64,000 nt of DNA from Scopulibacillus daqui (GCF_016908855.1 NZ_JAFBER010000010.1:1-64000); one strand, 5' to 3'. Positions 33,196 to 42,435 are shown, counted from the stretch's first letter. Notes: a model not told the origin generated them from the sequence alone. Translations and numbers: made by a program.

Positions 33196-34817
33196 GTGTT
33201 AAGACTGTTCAGGTTTTTAAAGCCTTATCGCATTTCTGTAGGTGCGGTATTAGTGCTTGTCTTTTTACAATCCCTTTCCAATTTATATTTGCCTACGTTG
33301 ATGTCAGACATTGTGGATATAGGCATTGTAAAGAAGGATATCCCTTATATTTTAAAAATTGGCGGATTTATGCTCCTTATTGCGGCCGGGGGAATGGCTG
33401 TTTCCATTGCGGCCAGCTATTTATCTTCTAAAGTGTCGGCAGGCTTCGGAAAAATATTGCGAGAAAAGGTTTTCACTCATGTTGAAAATTTTTCATTGCA
33501 AGAGTTTGATAGAATCGGCACAGCATCACTTATTACAAGGACGACCAATGATATCACTCAAGTTCAGCAAGTCTTAACGGTAATGATGCGGATGATGATC
33601 AGTGCGCCGCTCATGTGCATCGGCGGGATTATTATGGCCGTCTCAAAAGACGCCAAGCTGTCGACCGCGTCCTGCGTGAAGGTCTGACCGGTATTCGCGT
33701 GATCCGTTCTTTTAACCGTGTGGATTATGAGAAACGGCGCTTTAACGAAGCGAATCTTGATTTGACAAACACAGCAGTTAAAGTCAACAGAATGATGGCG
33801 TCATTAATGCCGCTGATGATGCAAATCCTTAATTTTGCATCAATCGCTATCATTTGGTTTGGCGGACTTCGCATTAATAATGGCCATATGCAAGTCGGCG
33901 ATTTAATGGCTTTTCTCCAATATGCCATGCAGATCATGTTTGCGTTAATGATGGCTTCTATGATGTTTGTGATGATTCCAAGGGCGTCCGCTTCGGCGGT
34001 AAGAATTAACGAAGTATTAAATATAGCGCCTCAAATTAAGGATCCGGAGAAAGCAGAGAATGTTGATAATAAGAAAGGGTACGTCGAATTTCAGAACGTG
34101 ACCTTCAGTTATCCGGGAGCCGAACAGCCGGCGCTGTCATACATTTCTTTCAGCGCGAAACCGGGTGAAGTAACAGCCATCATCGGCGGCACGGGATCTG
34201 GCAAATCGACGCTTATTAATCTCATTCCTCGTTTCTATGATATTGACAGCGGCAGTATTTTAATAGATGGCGTAGACATAAGATCACTGTCTCAAAAACA
34301 CCTTAGGGACAAAATTGGTTTGGTCCCGCAGAAAGCGCTGCTTTTTTCAGGGTCGATTGCGGATAATATTCGTTTCGGGAAGGAAAAGGCAGCCGATGAT
34401 GAGGTTCGCCGCGCCGCAGATATCGCTCAAGCAACTGATTTTATAGAAAATCTAAAAGACGGTTTTGAGTCAGTCATATCGCAGGGAGGAACCAATGTGT
34501 CCGGCGGGCAAAAACAACGTCTGTCTATTGCGCGCGCGCTAGTCAAAAGGTCGGAAATCTATGTTTTTGATGACAGCTTCTCAGCACTTGATTTTAAAAC
34601 AGATGCCAAGCTGCGTCAGGCACTGAAAGAGGAAACGGTTAATGCGACAGTTTTGATCGTTGCCCAAAGGGTGAGTACAATCATGGATGCCGACAGAATT
34701 ATTGTATTACATGAAGGGAAAGTTGCCGGAATCGGGCGCCATCATGAACTGTTGAAATCTTGCCAGGTCTATAAGGAAATTGTTTCCTCACAGCTGACAG
34801 AGGAGGAAATTGTATGA
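33196..34817 (+). pseudogene. yfiB: ABC exporter subunit (YfiB-like) broken by an internal deletion
   Basis: The N-terminal part (33196-33687) encodes the first three or so membrane helices, ending in sense at MAVSKDAKLS and then going out of frame. From about 33660 another frame resumes with VDRVLREGLTGIRVIRSFNR and runs to 34817 with intact ATP-binding motifs: Walker A GGTGSGKSTL, signature VSGGQKQRL, Walker B VFDDSFSAL. Full family members carry a further 35-40 residues (a membrane hairpin) between these points. So a deletion of roughly 100 bases with a frameshift, near a GTCGAC at 33660-33665, has disabled the gene. Residual start GTG 33196. Confidence 0.85.
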
Positions 34818-36673
34818 GTGAACAACGCCGAAATCAAATACCTTTTGGCGGTCGGGGCAGAGGTCACGGTCCCGGTCGTTTTATGCCGGTGCAAAAAGCA
34901 AAAGACTTTAAAAGAACGTCAAAAAGATTGATAGGTTATTTTAAGCCGCATAAATTCAAGCTGCTTACGGTGTTTCTGGCCGCTGTTCTAAGCACAGTCT
35001 TCAGTATCCTCGGACCGAAAATTATGGGCAAGGCGACAACGAAATTATTCGAGGGCGTCATGATGAAAATCAAAGGTGTTCCCGGCGCCAAGATTGATTT
35101 TCATTACATTGCAGATATTCTGTTGATCTTAGCCATCCTCTATATATTGAGCGCTTTGTTCTATTATTTTCAGCAATATATGATGGCTGGAGTGGCTCAG
35201 AAAATTGTTTATCATCTCCGCCATCAAGTGAATGATAAACTGTCGCGTTTGCCTCTTAAATTTTTTGATTCGAAAACGCATGGTGAAATCCTCAGCAGGG
35301 TTGTCAATGATGTAGATAATATAAGCAATACTTTGCAGCAGAGCCTGACGCAGCTAATGACTTCAATCATTACTTTCATTGGCATCATTGTGATGATGCT
35401 GACGATCAGTCCTTTAATGACTTTGATCGTTTTTGTGACTTTGCCGCTCAGCTTTATTGCGGCAAAAGCGATTGCCTCAAGGTCGCAAACCTATTTTATG
35501 GGACAACAAAAAGCGCTTGGGGATCTTAACGGTCATGTGGAAGAAATGTACAGTGGGCATACCGTTATTAAAGCATTTGGCAAAGAAGAACAATCGATTG
35601 GCAAATTCAAAGCTATTAATGAAAAGCTTTATGAGTCGGGTTGGAAAGCTCAGTTTATTTCCGGGATAATTATGCCGATTATGAGCTTTATCACCAACAT
35701 CGGGTATGTCCTTGTTTGTGTTGTCGGCGGGATACTTGTCACTAAGAAAGCTATTGCAATCGGAGATATTCAAGCATTTATTCAATATGCCAGACAGTTT
35801 GCTCAACCGATTACCCAAATCGCAAATATCGCCAACCTGATTCAGTCTACAATCGCTTCAGCCGAGCGTGTATTTGAAGTTCTTGATGAAGAGGAAGAAG
35901 TGCCCGAAGCGACAGATGCTAAAGTTATTGAGTCGCCTGAAGGCCGTGTTCGCTTTGAGCACGTCAATTTTGGTTATAAAGAAGACGAAATGCTTATTAA
36001 TGATATGAATATTGATGTCAAACAAGGCCAAACCATCGCTATTGTAGGACCAACCGGCTCTGGAAAAACAACGCTGGTGAACTTGCTGATGCGATTCTAT
36101 GAAATTAACAGCGGAAAAATAACCATTGATGGTATTGATATTACACAATTAAAACGCGGCAGTCTGCACAGTTTGTTTGGCATGGTGCTGCAAGATACAT
36201 GGCTGTTCCATGGAACAATAGGAGACAATATCGCCTATGGACGTGATGGAGCGACGGAAGAAGAGATTATTGAAGCCGCTCAAGCAGCCCATGCTGATCA
36301 TTTCATCAGAACCCTGCCTGACGGTTATGATACAATTCTTAATGAAGACGGCTCGAATCTTTCTCAAGGCCAAAAACAGCTGTTGACAATCGCCCGCGCC
36401 ATTTTAGCTGATCCGGCGATTCTCATTTTTGATGAAGCGACAAGCAGTGTCGATACAAGAACGGAATTATATATCCAAAAAGCAATGAACAAGCTGATGA
36501 AAGGAAGAACGAGCTTTGTCATAGCCCATCGGCTCTCGACGATTCGGGACGCGGATCTTATCCTCGTCATGAATAATGGCAGCTTGATTGAAAAAGGCAC
36601 ACATGAGGCGCTGCTCGCAAAAGAGGGTTTTTATGCTGATCTTTATAACAGTCAGTTTAGCAAAGTGATATAA
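34814..36673 (+). CDS. yfiC: ABC multidrug exporter subunit (YfiC-like)
   Basis: 619 residues, a complete half-transporter: six membrane helices (residues 45-340) and a nucleotide-binding domain with Walker A VGPTGSGKTTL, Q-loop GMVLQDTWLF, signature LSQGQKQLL, Walker B AILIFDEATSSVDTR and H-loop VIAHRLSTI. The N terminus has a G/R-rich stretch (GGRGRGHGPGRF). It overlaps the broken partner by four bases (ATGA). As YfiB/YfiC-type exporters are heterodimers, loss of the partner may leave it without function unless it homodimerises. Confidence 0.93.
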   Translation: MSEQRRNQIPFGGRGRGHGPGRFMPVQKAKDFKRTSKRLIGYFKPHKFKLLTVFLAAVLSTVFSILGPKIMGKATTKLFEGVMMKIKGVPGAKIDFHYIADILLILAILYILSALFYYFQQYMMAGVAQKIVYHLRHQVNDKLSRLPLKFFDSKTHGEILSRVVNDVDNISNTLQQSLTQLMTSIITFIGIIVMMLTISPLMTLIVFVTLPLSFIAAKAIASRSQTYFMGQQKALGDLNGHVEEMYSGHTVIKAFGKEEQSIGKFKAINEKLYESGWKAQFISGIIMPIMSFITNIGYVLVCVVGGILVTKKAIAIGDIQAFIQYARQFAQPITQIANIANLIQSTIASAERVFEVLDEEEEVPEATDAKVIESPEGRVRFEHVNFGYKEDEMLINDMNIDVKQGQTIAIVGPTGSGKTTLVNLLMRFYEINSGKITIDGIDITQLKRGSLHSLFGMVLQDTWLFHGTIGDNIAYGRDGATEEEIIEAAQAAHADHFIRTLPDGYDTILNEDGSNLSQGQKQLLTIARAILADPAILIFDEATSSVDTRTELYIQKAMNKLMKGRTSFVIAHRLSTIRDADLILVMNNGSLIEKGTHEALLAKEGFYADLYNSQFSKVI

Positions 36674-36690
36674 ATAGTACGGCAGAAAGG

Positions 36691-36755
36691 GACGTATGCT
36701 GCGCCGGCATTAATGTTAACACAGATACCCGGCTGGCATACGTCTTTTAATATCT
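36691..36755 (+). terminator. Terminator of the ABC exporter operon
   Basis: GACGTATGC (36691-36699) pairs with GCATACGTC (36736-36744), with a shorter inner CCGG helix in the loop, followed by TTTTAATATCTTTT. Confidence 0.65.
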
Positions 36756-36760
36756 TTTAT

Positions 36761-36970
36761 TTGACATAAGGAAAAGGTGTTCATATAATATGGAACTTGG
36801 CGGCTTTATCAAACGCGGGGCGGGATAAATGCCGGCTTTTTTATTTCCTTATTATGATTGAAGGGTGCGGCAGGCTTTTGGAAAGCAGCTGCCGTTCTTT
36901 CCGGCCCTTCGTTCATCTCAAAGGAAATAGGTTTCAATCTGACATTCTTTATAAGAAAGGAGCAATCATA
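36761..36970 (+). promoter_or_regulatory. Consensus promoter and long structured leader of the MFS gene
   Basis: TTGACA (36761-36766) and TATAAT (36784-36789) with 17 bp between are the full SigA consensus. The transcript would start near 36796, leaving a leader of about 175 bases. It contains GCCGGC followed by six T residues (about 36833), then an outer stem GAAGGG / CCCTTC around an inner stem GCGGCAG / CTGCCGT. I do not match it to a known riboswitch. An open frame from TTG 36797 lacks a ribosome binding site. Confidence 0.6.
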
Positions 36971-38179
36971 ATGAGTACGCAAATCGAGGAAAAAAATACA
37001 GCAGTCAGCGCAAAAAAACAAGCGAACGGATTTCCGATTGCTCTCGCCGCATTAACTATAGGAGCATTTGCCATCGGCATGACTGAATTTGTGATTATGG
37101 GGCTATTGCCTAATGTTGCTTCAAATCTGCATGTATCGATATCAAAAGCGGGTCAGCTTATTACCGGCTATGCTCTTGGAGTAGCCGTAGGAGGACCGCT
37201 CTTAACAATAATAACCTACCGAACGCCGCGCAAAATGCTTCTATGCCTTTTAATGGCTATATTTATCGTTGGCAATGCGCTTTGTGCGGTTTCACCCAAT
37301 TATACATTTCTTATGATTGCGAGGATCGTGGCTGCATTTGCCCATGGCACGTTTTTCGGTGTAGGATCGATTATCGCTTCCAGCCTGGTTCGTCCTGAAA
37401 AAAAAGCAAGTGCCGTTGCAATCATGTTTACTGGACTGACGCTTGCCAATATTATAGGTGTCCCATTCGGAACATTTATTGGCCAGCAATTCGGATGGAG
37501 GACAAGCTTTTGGATTATCACTTTTTTGGGCTTGATCGCTTTAATAGGCATTATGATACTTGTTCCCCGGGTTCAAATAAATGGTCAATCAAACCTTTGG
37601 AAAGAAATTAATATTTTTCGTCATCCTCAAGTTCTTATCGCTTTATTAATGACTATTTTTGGATTTGGCGGTGTATTTACTGCTTTCACTTATATTACGC
37701 CCATTCTTGAGAATATAACAGGATTCACCGAGCATAGTGTCACTATGATCTTAGTACTGTTTGGGATAGGTGTCACAATCGGAAATATTCTTGGAGGCAA
37801 GCTGGCAGATTGGCGTTTAATGCCAAGTTTAATCGCAAACCTTATATTTCTGGCATTGATACTAGCTGTATTTTCGATGACCAGCGGAAACAAATTATTA
37901 GCTGTGGTAACAGTCTTTATTTGGGGTATTGCCGCTTTTGCAATTGTCCCGTCATTGCAAGTCAGGATTATGAATGTAGCGAATGATGCACCGACGATGG
38001 CTTCAACATCCAATCAATCCGCCTTTAACCTAGGAAATGCAGGCGGCGCTTTTCTTGGCGGATTAGCCGTTGATCATACCGGTCTCCATTCCGTTCCGCT
38101 GATTGCATCTTTGGTAACAGTTATTGGATTAGTTATAACGATAGTAAGCTATATGATAGATAAAAGGGTTAGCGAATGA
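36971..38179 (+). CDS. MFS exporter (YdhP/AraJ-like)
   Basis: 402 residues and twelve membrane spans. The N-terminal signature ALTIGAFAIGMTEFVIMGLLP and AGQLITGYALGVAVGGPLL place it in the arabinose-efflux/sugar-efflux-like MFS group, which includes purine and drug exporters such as PbuE. ATG 36971 follows AAAGGAG. Substrate unknown; the long leader suggests transcript-level control. Confidence 0.88.
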   Translation: MSTQIEEKNTAVSAKKQANGFPIALAALTIGAFAIGMTEFVIMGLLPNVASNLHVSISKAGQLITGYALGVAVGGPLLTIITYRTPRKMLLCLLMAIFIVGNALCAVSPNYTFLMIARIVAAFAHGTFFGVGSIIASSLVRPEKKASAVAIMFTGLTLANIIGVPFGTFIGQQFGWRTSFWIITFLGLIALIGIMILVPRVQINGQSNLWKEINIFRHPQVLIALLMTIFGFGGVFTAFTYITPILENITGFTEHSVTMILVLFGIGVTIGNILGGKLADWRLMPSLIANLIFLALILAVFSMTSGNKLLAVVTVFIWGIAAFAIVPSLQVRIMNVANDAPTMASTSNQSAFNLGNAGGAFLGGLAVDHTGLHSVPLIASLVTVIGLVITIVSYMIDKRVSE

Positions 38180-38201
38180 CAGCTAACCCTTCATTTGTTT
38201 A
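38166..38201 (+). terminator. Hairpin overlapping the MFS stop codon
   Basis: Perfect stem GGGTTAGC / GCTAACCC (38166-38189) followed by TTCATTTGTTT. Confidence 0.6.
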
Positions 38202-38242
38202 CAGCCGCGTTCAAACTGGATAAACATCATAAAAACTCACAT
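38192..38242 (+). repeat. 51-bp direct repeat, left copy
   Basis: Identical over 51 bases to 40825-40875. The two copies bracket the XRE/aminotransferase/permease module. Its last 15 bases, CATAAAAACTCACAT, are one arm of a hairpin whose other arm survives only after the right copy. Confidence 0.9.
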
Positions 38243-38272
38243 TTATTGCTTATTATTTATAGGATCCAACGG

Positions 38273-38827
38273 TTACATAGGGCGAGAATCGATAACTAGA
38301 TAATAATGACATTCAGACTTGCCAAGATTTATAAACCGATGTTGTGTATTAGCTTCAAAGTACATTGAATCTCCAGCATTAAGCGTATATTTTTTTTCGC
38401 CATTCCCTAATTCAATTTGTAATTTACCGCTTGAAACAAAAATGTATTCCTCAACTCCTTTTTTGTGCGATGGAAAAACACCTGATTCCTTAGATGGAGG
38501 AATAATATTTAAAATAAATTCTATTCCCTTTGTTGTAAATGAGGGAGATAAAAGATGTCGTTGAAATCCCGAGGACGGATCTCTATATACCAAACGGTTA
38601 TCCTTACGAATTATAATTACCTCCTGCTCTTTTTGTTCATCAAGTAGTTGTGAAATAGTTGTTCCTAAACCTTCAGCAATTTGGGAAGCTACCTTAATTG
38701 TAGGTTGTTTTTCATCACGTTCGATTTGCGATAACATAGATCGACTAACTTGGCATTTTTCTGCAAGTTCTTCTAAAGTTAGCCCCTTACGCTTCCTTGT
38801 ATTTTTTAAGTTTTCAGCAAAACTCAT
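38273..38827 (-). CDS. XRE-family regulator with C-terminal cupin domain
   Basis: 184 residues. N-terminal HTH: LTLEELAEKCQVSRSMLSQI (residues 16-35). Residues 110-180 form a cupin sensor domain with GVFPSHKKGVEEYIFVSSGK and GDSMYFEANTQHRFIN. Such proteins often control amino-acid or polyamine genes beside them. It diverges from the aminotransferase-permease genes, and paired CACTATAGTG palindromes lie in between. AAAGGAGG-like ribosome binding site at 38830-38837. The stretch is more AT-rich than neighbouring genes. Confidence 0.9.
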   Translation of the reverse strand: MSFAENLKNTRKRKGLTLEELAEKCQVSRSMLSQIERDEKQPTIKVASQIAEGLGTTISQLLDEQKEQEVIIIRKDNRLVYRDPSSGFQRHLLSPSFTTKGIEFILNIIPPSKESGVFPSHKKGVEEYIFVSSGKLQIELGNGEKKYTLNAGDSMYFEANTQHRFINLGKSECHYYLVIDSRPM

Positions 38828-38849
38828 TTTATCCTCCTTTAAACAATTA

Positions 38850-38919
38850 CACTATAGTGGATTTTTTTCTTGACACAAACAAACCAACGAATTACAATGG
38901 AAATTGTTCCACTATAGTA
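38850..38919 (+). promoter_or_regulatory. Promoter flanked by twin CACTATAGTG operators
   Basis: TTGACA (38870-38875) and TACAAT (38893-38898) are 17 bp apart. One perfect palindrome CACTATAGTG (38850-38859) lies upstream of the -35, and a near copy CACTATAGTA (38910-38919) lies around the start of transcription. Their centres are exactly 60 bp apart, close to six helical turns. Likely binding sites for the divergent XRE-cupin regulator. Confidence 0.75.
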
Positions 38920-38967
38920 TACAAAAAATATATAAGAATGTCATTAGAAAGATAGGAGTGTATTCAT

Positions 38968-39261
38968 GTGAGTTCTAAGATTTTTATTAATGGTAATTTT
39001 GTTAATAAGGACGAAGCTACAATTAATGTTTTTGATCACGGTTTGTTATACGGAGACGGCATTTATGAAGGAATGCGTTGTTATTCAGACGTCGTTTTTA
39101 AATTAGATGAGCATCTATATACGGGGACATTAAGGCAGTGTAAAAATTACGTGTGTGCGCCTTTATGGCGTATACGTGTTTATCAATTTACGAGGGGGCT
39201 CTTTGATGGAATCTTTGATTGCAATATTACCAATACTCGGCGTATTCTTATTACTATTTGA
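38968..39261 (+). pseudogene. Truncated class IV aminotransferase (branched-chain type)
   Basis: The first 50 residues are the N terminus of an IlvE-like pyridoxal-phosphate aminotransferase: [20 protein letters not shown] then [14 protein letters not shown] and FKLDEHL. From about base 39117 homology ends; the frame runs on through unrelated sequence and overlaps the permease gene. The remaining enzyme, about 240 residues including the catalytic lysine, is missing. GTG start with AGGAGTG upstream, under the operator-flanked promoter, so a short peptide may still be made. Confidence 0.75.
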
Positions 39262-40717
39262 ATTTAGACAATCATCGTTACGAGCAGGGATTTTTGCCTA
39301 TATCGTAACTCTATTGATCACTATAATAACTTCTTCATTTAAACTAACATCAAAAGGTATCTTTCACGCTACAATTAAAGGAATGTTAATTTCTTTTATT
39401 GCTGCATATGTACTTTTTTTTGGGATTTTTCTTTTTCATCTTATGAATAAATCCGGAAAAATAGATATCATTGCTTCGTGCATAGCACAAGCTACAAAAG
39501 ATAAAATCATGCAAGCAATTATTTTGGTGATTGGTTTTTCACCTTTAATTGAATCAACAAGTGGTTTTGGTACTGCCTTTTTAGTAGTAACTCCGATTTT
39601 AATTGCACTGGGTTTTGAACATTTCAAGGCAGCTTTAATTGGTCTCGTCAGTCTTCTTGCAGTCCCTTGGGGAGCATTGTCTACGGGAACAGTAATTGGG
39701 GCAAATTTAGGGAAAATACCCCTTGAAAATATGGGAATAGGGAGTGCAATTGTTGGGATCCCTACCTTTATTTATTTTCTTGCTATCGCTGTATATTTAG
39801 CAGGAGGAAAAAAGGGTGTTCAAGAAAAATGGAAGGAAGTTATCTTATTTTCTTTAACTTTTGGCATCTCAATTCTAATCTTTAATGCTTATGTGAGTGT
39901 AGAGTTAGCAGGCGTACTAAGTGCTTTAATCACAACAGGATTAGGATTCATAGTAGTCAAATTATCGTATAAAAAAAATAAGAAATATGGTAACTTGGCT
40001 TTTAATGAAATATCCACTTCCCAAGAGGAAGTTAGAGAAAGTATTTTTAAGGTTATGAGTCCGTATCTATTTTTAACCTTTTTTATCTTTATTTCCCGTC
40101 TGATTCCAGCTATAAAAGACTTTTTAGAATCACATTTTGTAATCGAACTACCTAACTATTCGTTTTCGCTTGCCTTACTTTATTCACCTGGTTTTTGGCT
40201 TTTAATGGCCTGCTTATTTGCTATTTTCATTTTTAGGATCCAATGGCTTGTTATATGGGATTCGTTAAAAGAAACGCTTAAGCAATGGCTGCCATTTGTT
40301 ATTTCAACAACTGCATTTGTAGCCATGGCTGAAATTATGGCTGAATCTGGGATGACAATGCATATTGCAAACATAGCAGGAACTCTATTTGGTGCAACTT
40401 TCATATTTATTTCCCCCATCATTGGAGGATTAGGTGGATTTCTTACTGGCAGTAATACAGGGGCAAATGCCATGTTTATTAATCTTCAGGTACAAACCGC
40501 ACACCAGTTAGGAATGTCGCCCGATTTGTTTGCTTATGCTCAAAATACAAGCGCATCGCATTCAACGATGGCTGCGCCATCTCGTGTTATGTTAGGTGCT
40601 TCTTTATGCGATATTCAGTCCAGAGAAAACAGTTTATTAAAAAATATTTGTTTCATTGTAGCTGGAGCATTACTTATTATAACTTTGACAACTTCCTTAT
40701 GGTTATGGTTATTTTAA
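39206..40717 (+). CDS. lctP: L-lactate permease family transporter
   Basis: 503 residues with about 13 membrane spans. LctP-family motifs: [21 protein letters not shown] and [17 protein letters not shown], then [15 protein letters not shown] and [15 protein letters not shown]. It imports lactate, glycolate or a related short-chain hydroxy acid with protons. Start ATG 39206 with GAGGGGG upstream. Downstream of a truncated aminotransferase under the XRE-cupin operators, so the real substrate could be an amino-acid-derived acid. AT-rich compared with flanking genes. Confidence 0.88.
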   Translation: MESLIAILPILGVFLLLFEFRQSSLRAGIFAYIVTLLITIITSSFKLTSKGIFHATIKGMLISFIAAYVLFFGIFLFHLMNKSGKIDIIASCIAQATKDKIMQAIILVIGFSPLIESTSGFGTAFLVVTPILIALGFEHFKAALIGLVSLLAVPWGALSTGTVIGANLGKIPLENMGIGSAIVGIPTFIYFLAIAVYLAGGKKGVQEKWKEVILFSLTFGISILIFNAYVSVELAGVLSALITTGLGFIVVKLSYKKNKKYGNLAFNEISTSQEEVRESIFKVMSPYLFLTFFIFISRLIPAIKDFLESHFVIELPNYSFSLALLYSPGFWLLMACLFAIFIFRIQWLVIWDSLKETLKQWLPFVISTTAFVAMAEIMAESGMTMHIANIAGTLFGATFIFISPIIGGLGGFLTGSNTGANAMFINLQVQTAHQLGMSPDLFAYAQNTSASHSTMAAPSRVMLGASLCDIQSRENSLLKNICFIVAGALLIITLTTSLWLWLF

Positions 40718-40824
40718 ATAAAATTAACTATATTAAATTAAACTCAAAAATGTATAAATATAACACAATGGAAGGTTCCCGCTCGAAAACCGGACGATCG
40801 ACTTTCGAAACGTTCAGTGAATAA

Positions 40825-40875
40825 CATTTGTTTACAGCCGCGTTCAAACTGGATAAACATCATAAAAACTCACAT
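40825..40875 (+). repeat. 51-bp direct repeat, right copy
   Basis: Identical to 38192-38242. Here the last 15 bases pair with ATGTGAGTTTTTATG (40899-40913), making an intact hairpin. This suggests that the right copy keeps the ancestral downstream sequence. Confidence 0.9.
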
Positions 40876-40913
40876 CAAATAATTGAAATTAAAAAAACAT
40901 GTGAGTTTTTATG
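40861..40913. terminator. Hairpin with 15-bp arms at the module's right edge
   Basis: CATAAAAACTCACAT and its reverse complement, separated by 23 AT-rich bases. It is terminator-like for either strand. Confidence 0.6.
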
Positions 40914-41369
40914 ACAAAAATACTGAATCTCTATGTAAAGTCCTCTAAACTGAAAGCGAAAAGAAATGAAAAGGTGAAGGATTTATTTTTGAGGTTTTCA
41001 CGTTATGTCAACCGCTCGTGTTTCACTGAGGCGCCTTTTTTAGAAATGAGCAAAGGACTGAAATAGGAAATGCCAGTGCAAATCCTGTACCATTGACTTT
41101 AAGTGAACTTGAAAGGCTTTTCCGAATGATTGCTAGAAAAAACACGAACAGGACGTCTAGTTAACACATTTGGCCATATTCCTGCAGCCATTTAAACGGC
41201 TGACAGCGGATTTTCCTTGCCGCTAAGCTGAACCCCGCCTTAAATATAAATACTTCATAAAAAAGTCCTCTCTTCATATGATGAATTGAGCATCTATGTT
41301 GAACACTTTTAATTCGTTTGAAATACTGGAAATGAACGTATTAATCCTATCAAAAGGAGAGTCGATGTC
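40914..41369. other. Region of probable gene remnants
   Basis: No intact gene. A 51-codon frame starts at ATG 40911 but has no ribosome binding site. Another segment around 41069-41163 reads NASANPVPLTLSELERLFRM, then MIARKNTNRTSS and a stop, which looks like the C terminus of a lost gene. Families not recognised. Confidence 0.4.
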
Positions 41370-42014
41370 ATGAAAGTCACAGTCGTGGGAGCAAATGGCC
41401 AAATCGGCCGTCAGTTGACAGAACTTTTAGCCAAGAGTAATGAATATACTGTTCGGGCTATGGTTAGAAAACCGGAACAAACAGAAGCCTTTGAGAAGAT
41501 TGGAGCAGAAACGGCGGTGGCTAATTTAGAAGGAACAGTAGCTGAATTAACGGATGCCGTTAAAGGCTGTGATGCGGTCGTCTTTACTGCCGGTTCAGGA
41601 GGAAGCACAGGATATGATAAGACATTGCTCGTTGACCTTGATGGTGCGGTTAAAACCATTGAAGCGGCCCAACAGGCAGGGATAAAACGATTTATAATGG
41701 TCAGTGCTCTTCAAGCTCACCATCGCGATAATTGGAATGAGCAAATTAAGCCGTATTATGCCGCAAAACATTATGCGGACAAAATGCTCGAAGCAAGCGG
41801 ATTAACATATACCATTGTACGCCCCGGCAGACTATTAAATGAACCCGGGACAGGAATGATTACGGCAAATGAAAATCTTACAAGAAGTTCAATCCCGCGT
41901 GAAGATGTAGCAAAAACTGTCTTTGCAGCGCTTAACGAGGAACATACGTTTAATAAATCATTTGATATTGTTTCAGGCCATACGCCGATTGTTAAGGCAT
42001 TAAAAGACTTTTAA
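41370..42014 (+). CDS. yhfK: NAD(P)-binding atypical short-chain dehydrogenase (YhfK-like)
   Basis: 214 residues. Glycine-rich nucleotide loop VVGANGQIGRQL at the N terminus, then VFTAGSGGSTGYDKT, IKRFIMVSALQAHH and YTIVRPGRLLNEPGTG. These place it with NAD(P)H-binding proteins of the YhfK/NmrA-like group, involved in redox or stress functions that are poorly defined. AAAGGAG precedes the ATG. Confidence 0.9.
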   Translation: MKVTVVGANGQIGRQLTELLAKSNEYTVRAMVRKPEQTEAFEKIGAETAVANLEGTVAELTDAVKGCDAVVFTAGSGGSTGYDKTLLVDLDGAVKTIEAAQQAGIKRFIMVSALQAHHRDNWNEQIKPYYAAKHYADKMLEASGLTYTIVRPGRLLNEPGTGMITANENLTRSSIPREDVAKTVFAALNEEHTFNKSFDIVSGHTPIVKALKDF

Positions 42015-42068
42015 AAGGATAGGGACGGGAAAAACAAATTTGCACCGTATAAAATAAAAGGTTTAAAA

Positions 42069-42098
42069 AAGCCCGGCTTTCAAAGAAAAACCGGGCTT
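42069..42098 (+). terminator. Terminator of yhfK
   Basis: AAGCCCGG and CCGGGCTT with an inner TTT/AAA, preceded by a run of A; it works for both strands. Confidence 0.75.
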
Positions 42099-42291
42099 GA
42101 GCCATTGTTTGTATGCGGGAATTATTATACGGTTAGATAAAAGGGCAGGATAGTTTTGAAAAAATAAGTTAAGGGCGTTCCAGAAAATGAAAGGGGTTCA
42201 CGGTGTGTTTTATTATCGTATAAGACCGATGTTCCGCTTCTGTAAGATTCCCTTAATTAATCATTGAATATTTTTTATATTTTTATTTATT

Positions 42292-42320
42292 GTTCTTTTA
42301 GAACAGTGTTCTTAATATTC
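42292..42320 (+). other. Ter-like replication fork arrest site beside rtp
   Basis: The site ends GTGTTCTTAATATTC and continues AATAG. Aligned without gaps to the site at 27163, the two share GTTCT, then A-x-AAC, then TGTTC, then AATATTCAATAG over 34 bases. It lies about 115 bp upstream of the rtp start, as TerI does in B. subtilis, and could also autoregulate rtp. Its own match to the B. subtilis consensus is weaker than that of the distal site. Confidence 0.65.
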
Positions 42321-42364
42321 AATAGGGCCACTAGATAAAAAGAATTTTGATCTATTAGGGAAAT

Positions 42365-42394
42365 TTGTACCGGCTCAATGCCAGCTTATATGAT
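42365..42394 (+). promoter_or_regulatory. rtp promoter
   Basis: TTGTAC (42365-42370) and TATGAT (42389-42394) are 18 bp apart, about 40 bases before the rtp start. Confidence 0.65.
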
Positions 42395-42435
42395 ATGATA
42401 AATTTATAGGAAATAACAAGCAGGTGAGTAGAGTT

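Larger units (their letters stand above)
42015..42435. other. Intergenic region upstream of rtp
   Basis: Holds the yhfK terminator, a Ter-like site and the rtp promoter. Within it TTGAATATT (42264-42272) and AATATTCAA (42314-42322) form an inverted pair, which may mark a second, degenerate Ter facing the other way. No coding potential. Confidence 0.6.

Noticed and set aside
36797-36970. N-terminal extension of the MFS protein from TTG 36797
   Set aside because: No ribosome binding site, hydrophilic text unlike MFS proteins, and a strong start at 36971.
40911-41066. A 51-codon plus-strand frame just after the right 51-bp repeat
   Set aside because: It begins inside a hairpin arm without a ribosome binding site; kept only as possible remnant sequence.
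41297-41318. CTATGTTGAACACTTTTAATTC as a further Ter site
   Set aside because: Only CTATGTT and the final ATTC agree with the Ter pattern; the central C-Y-AAAT core is absent.
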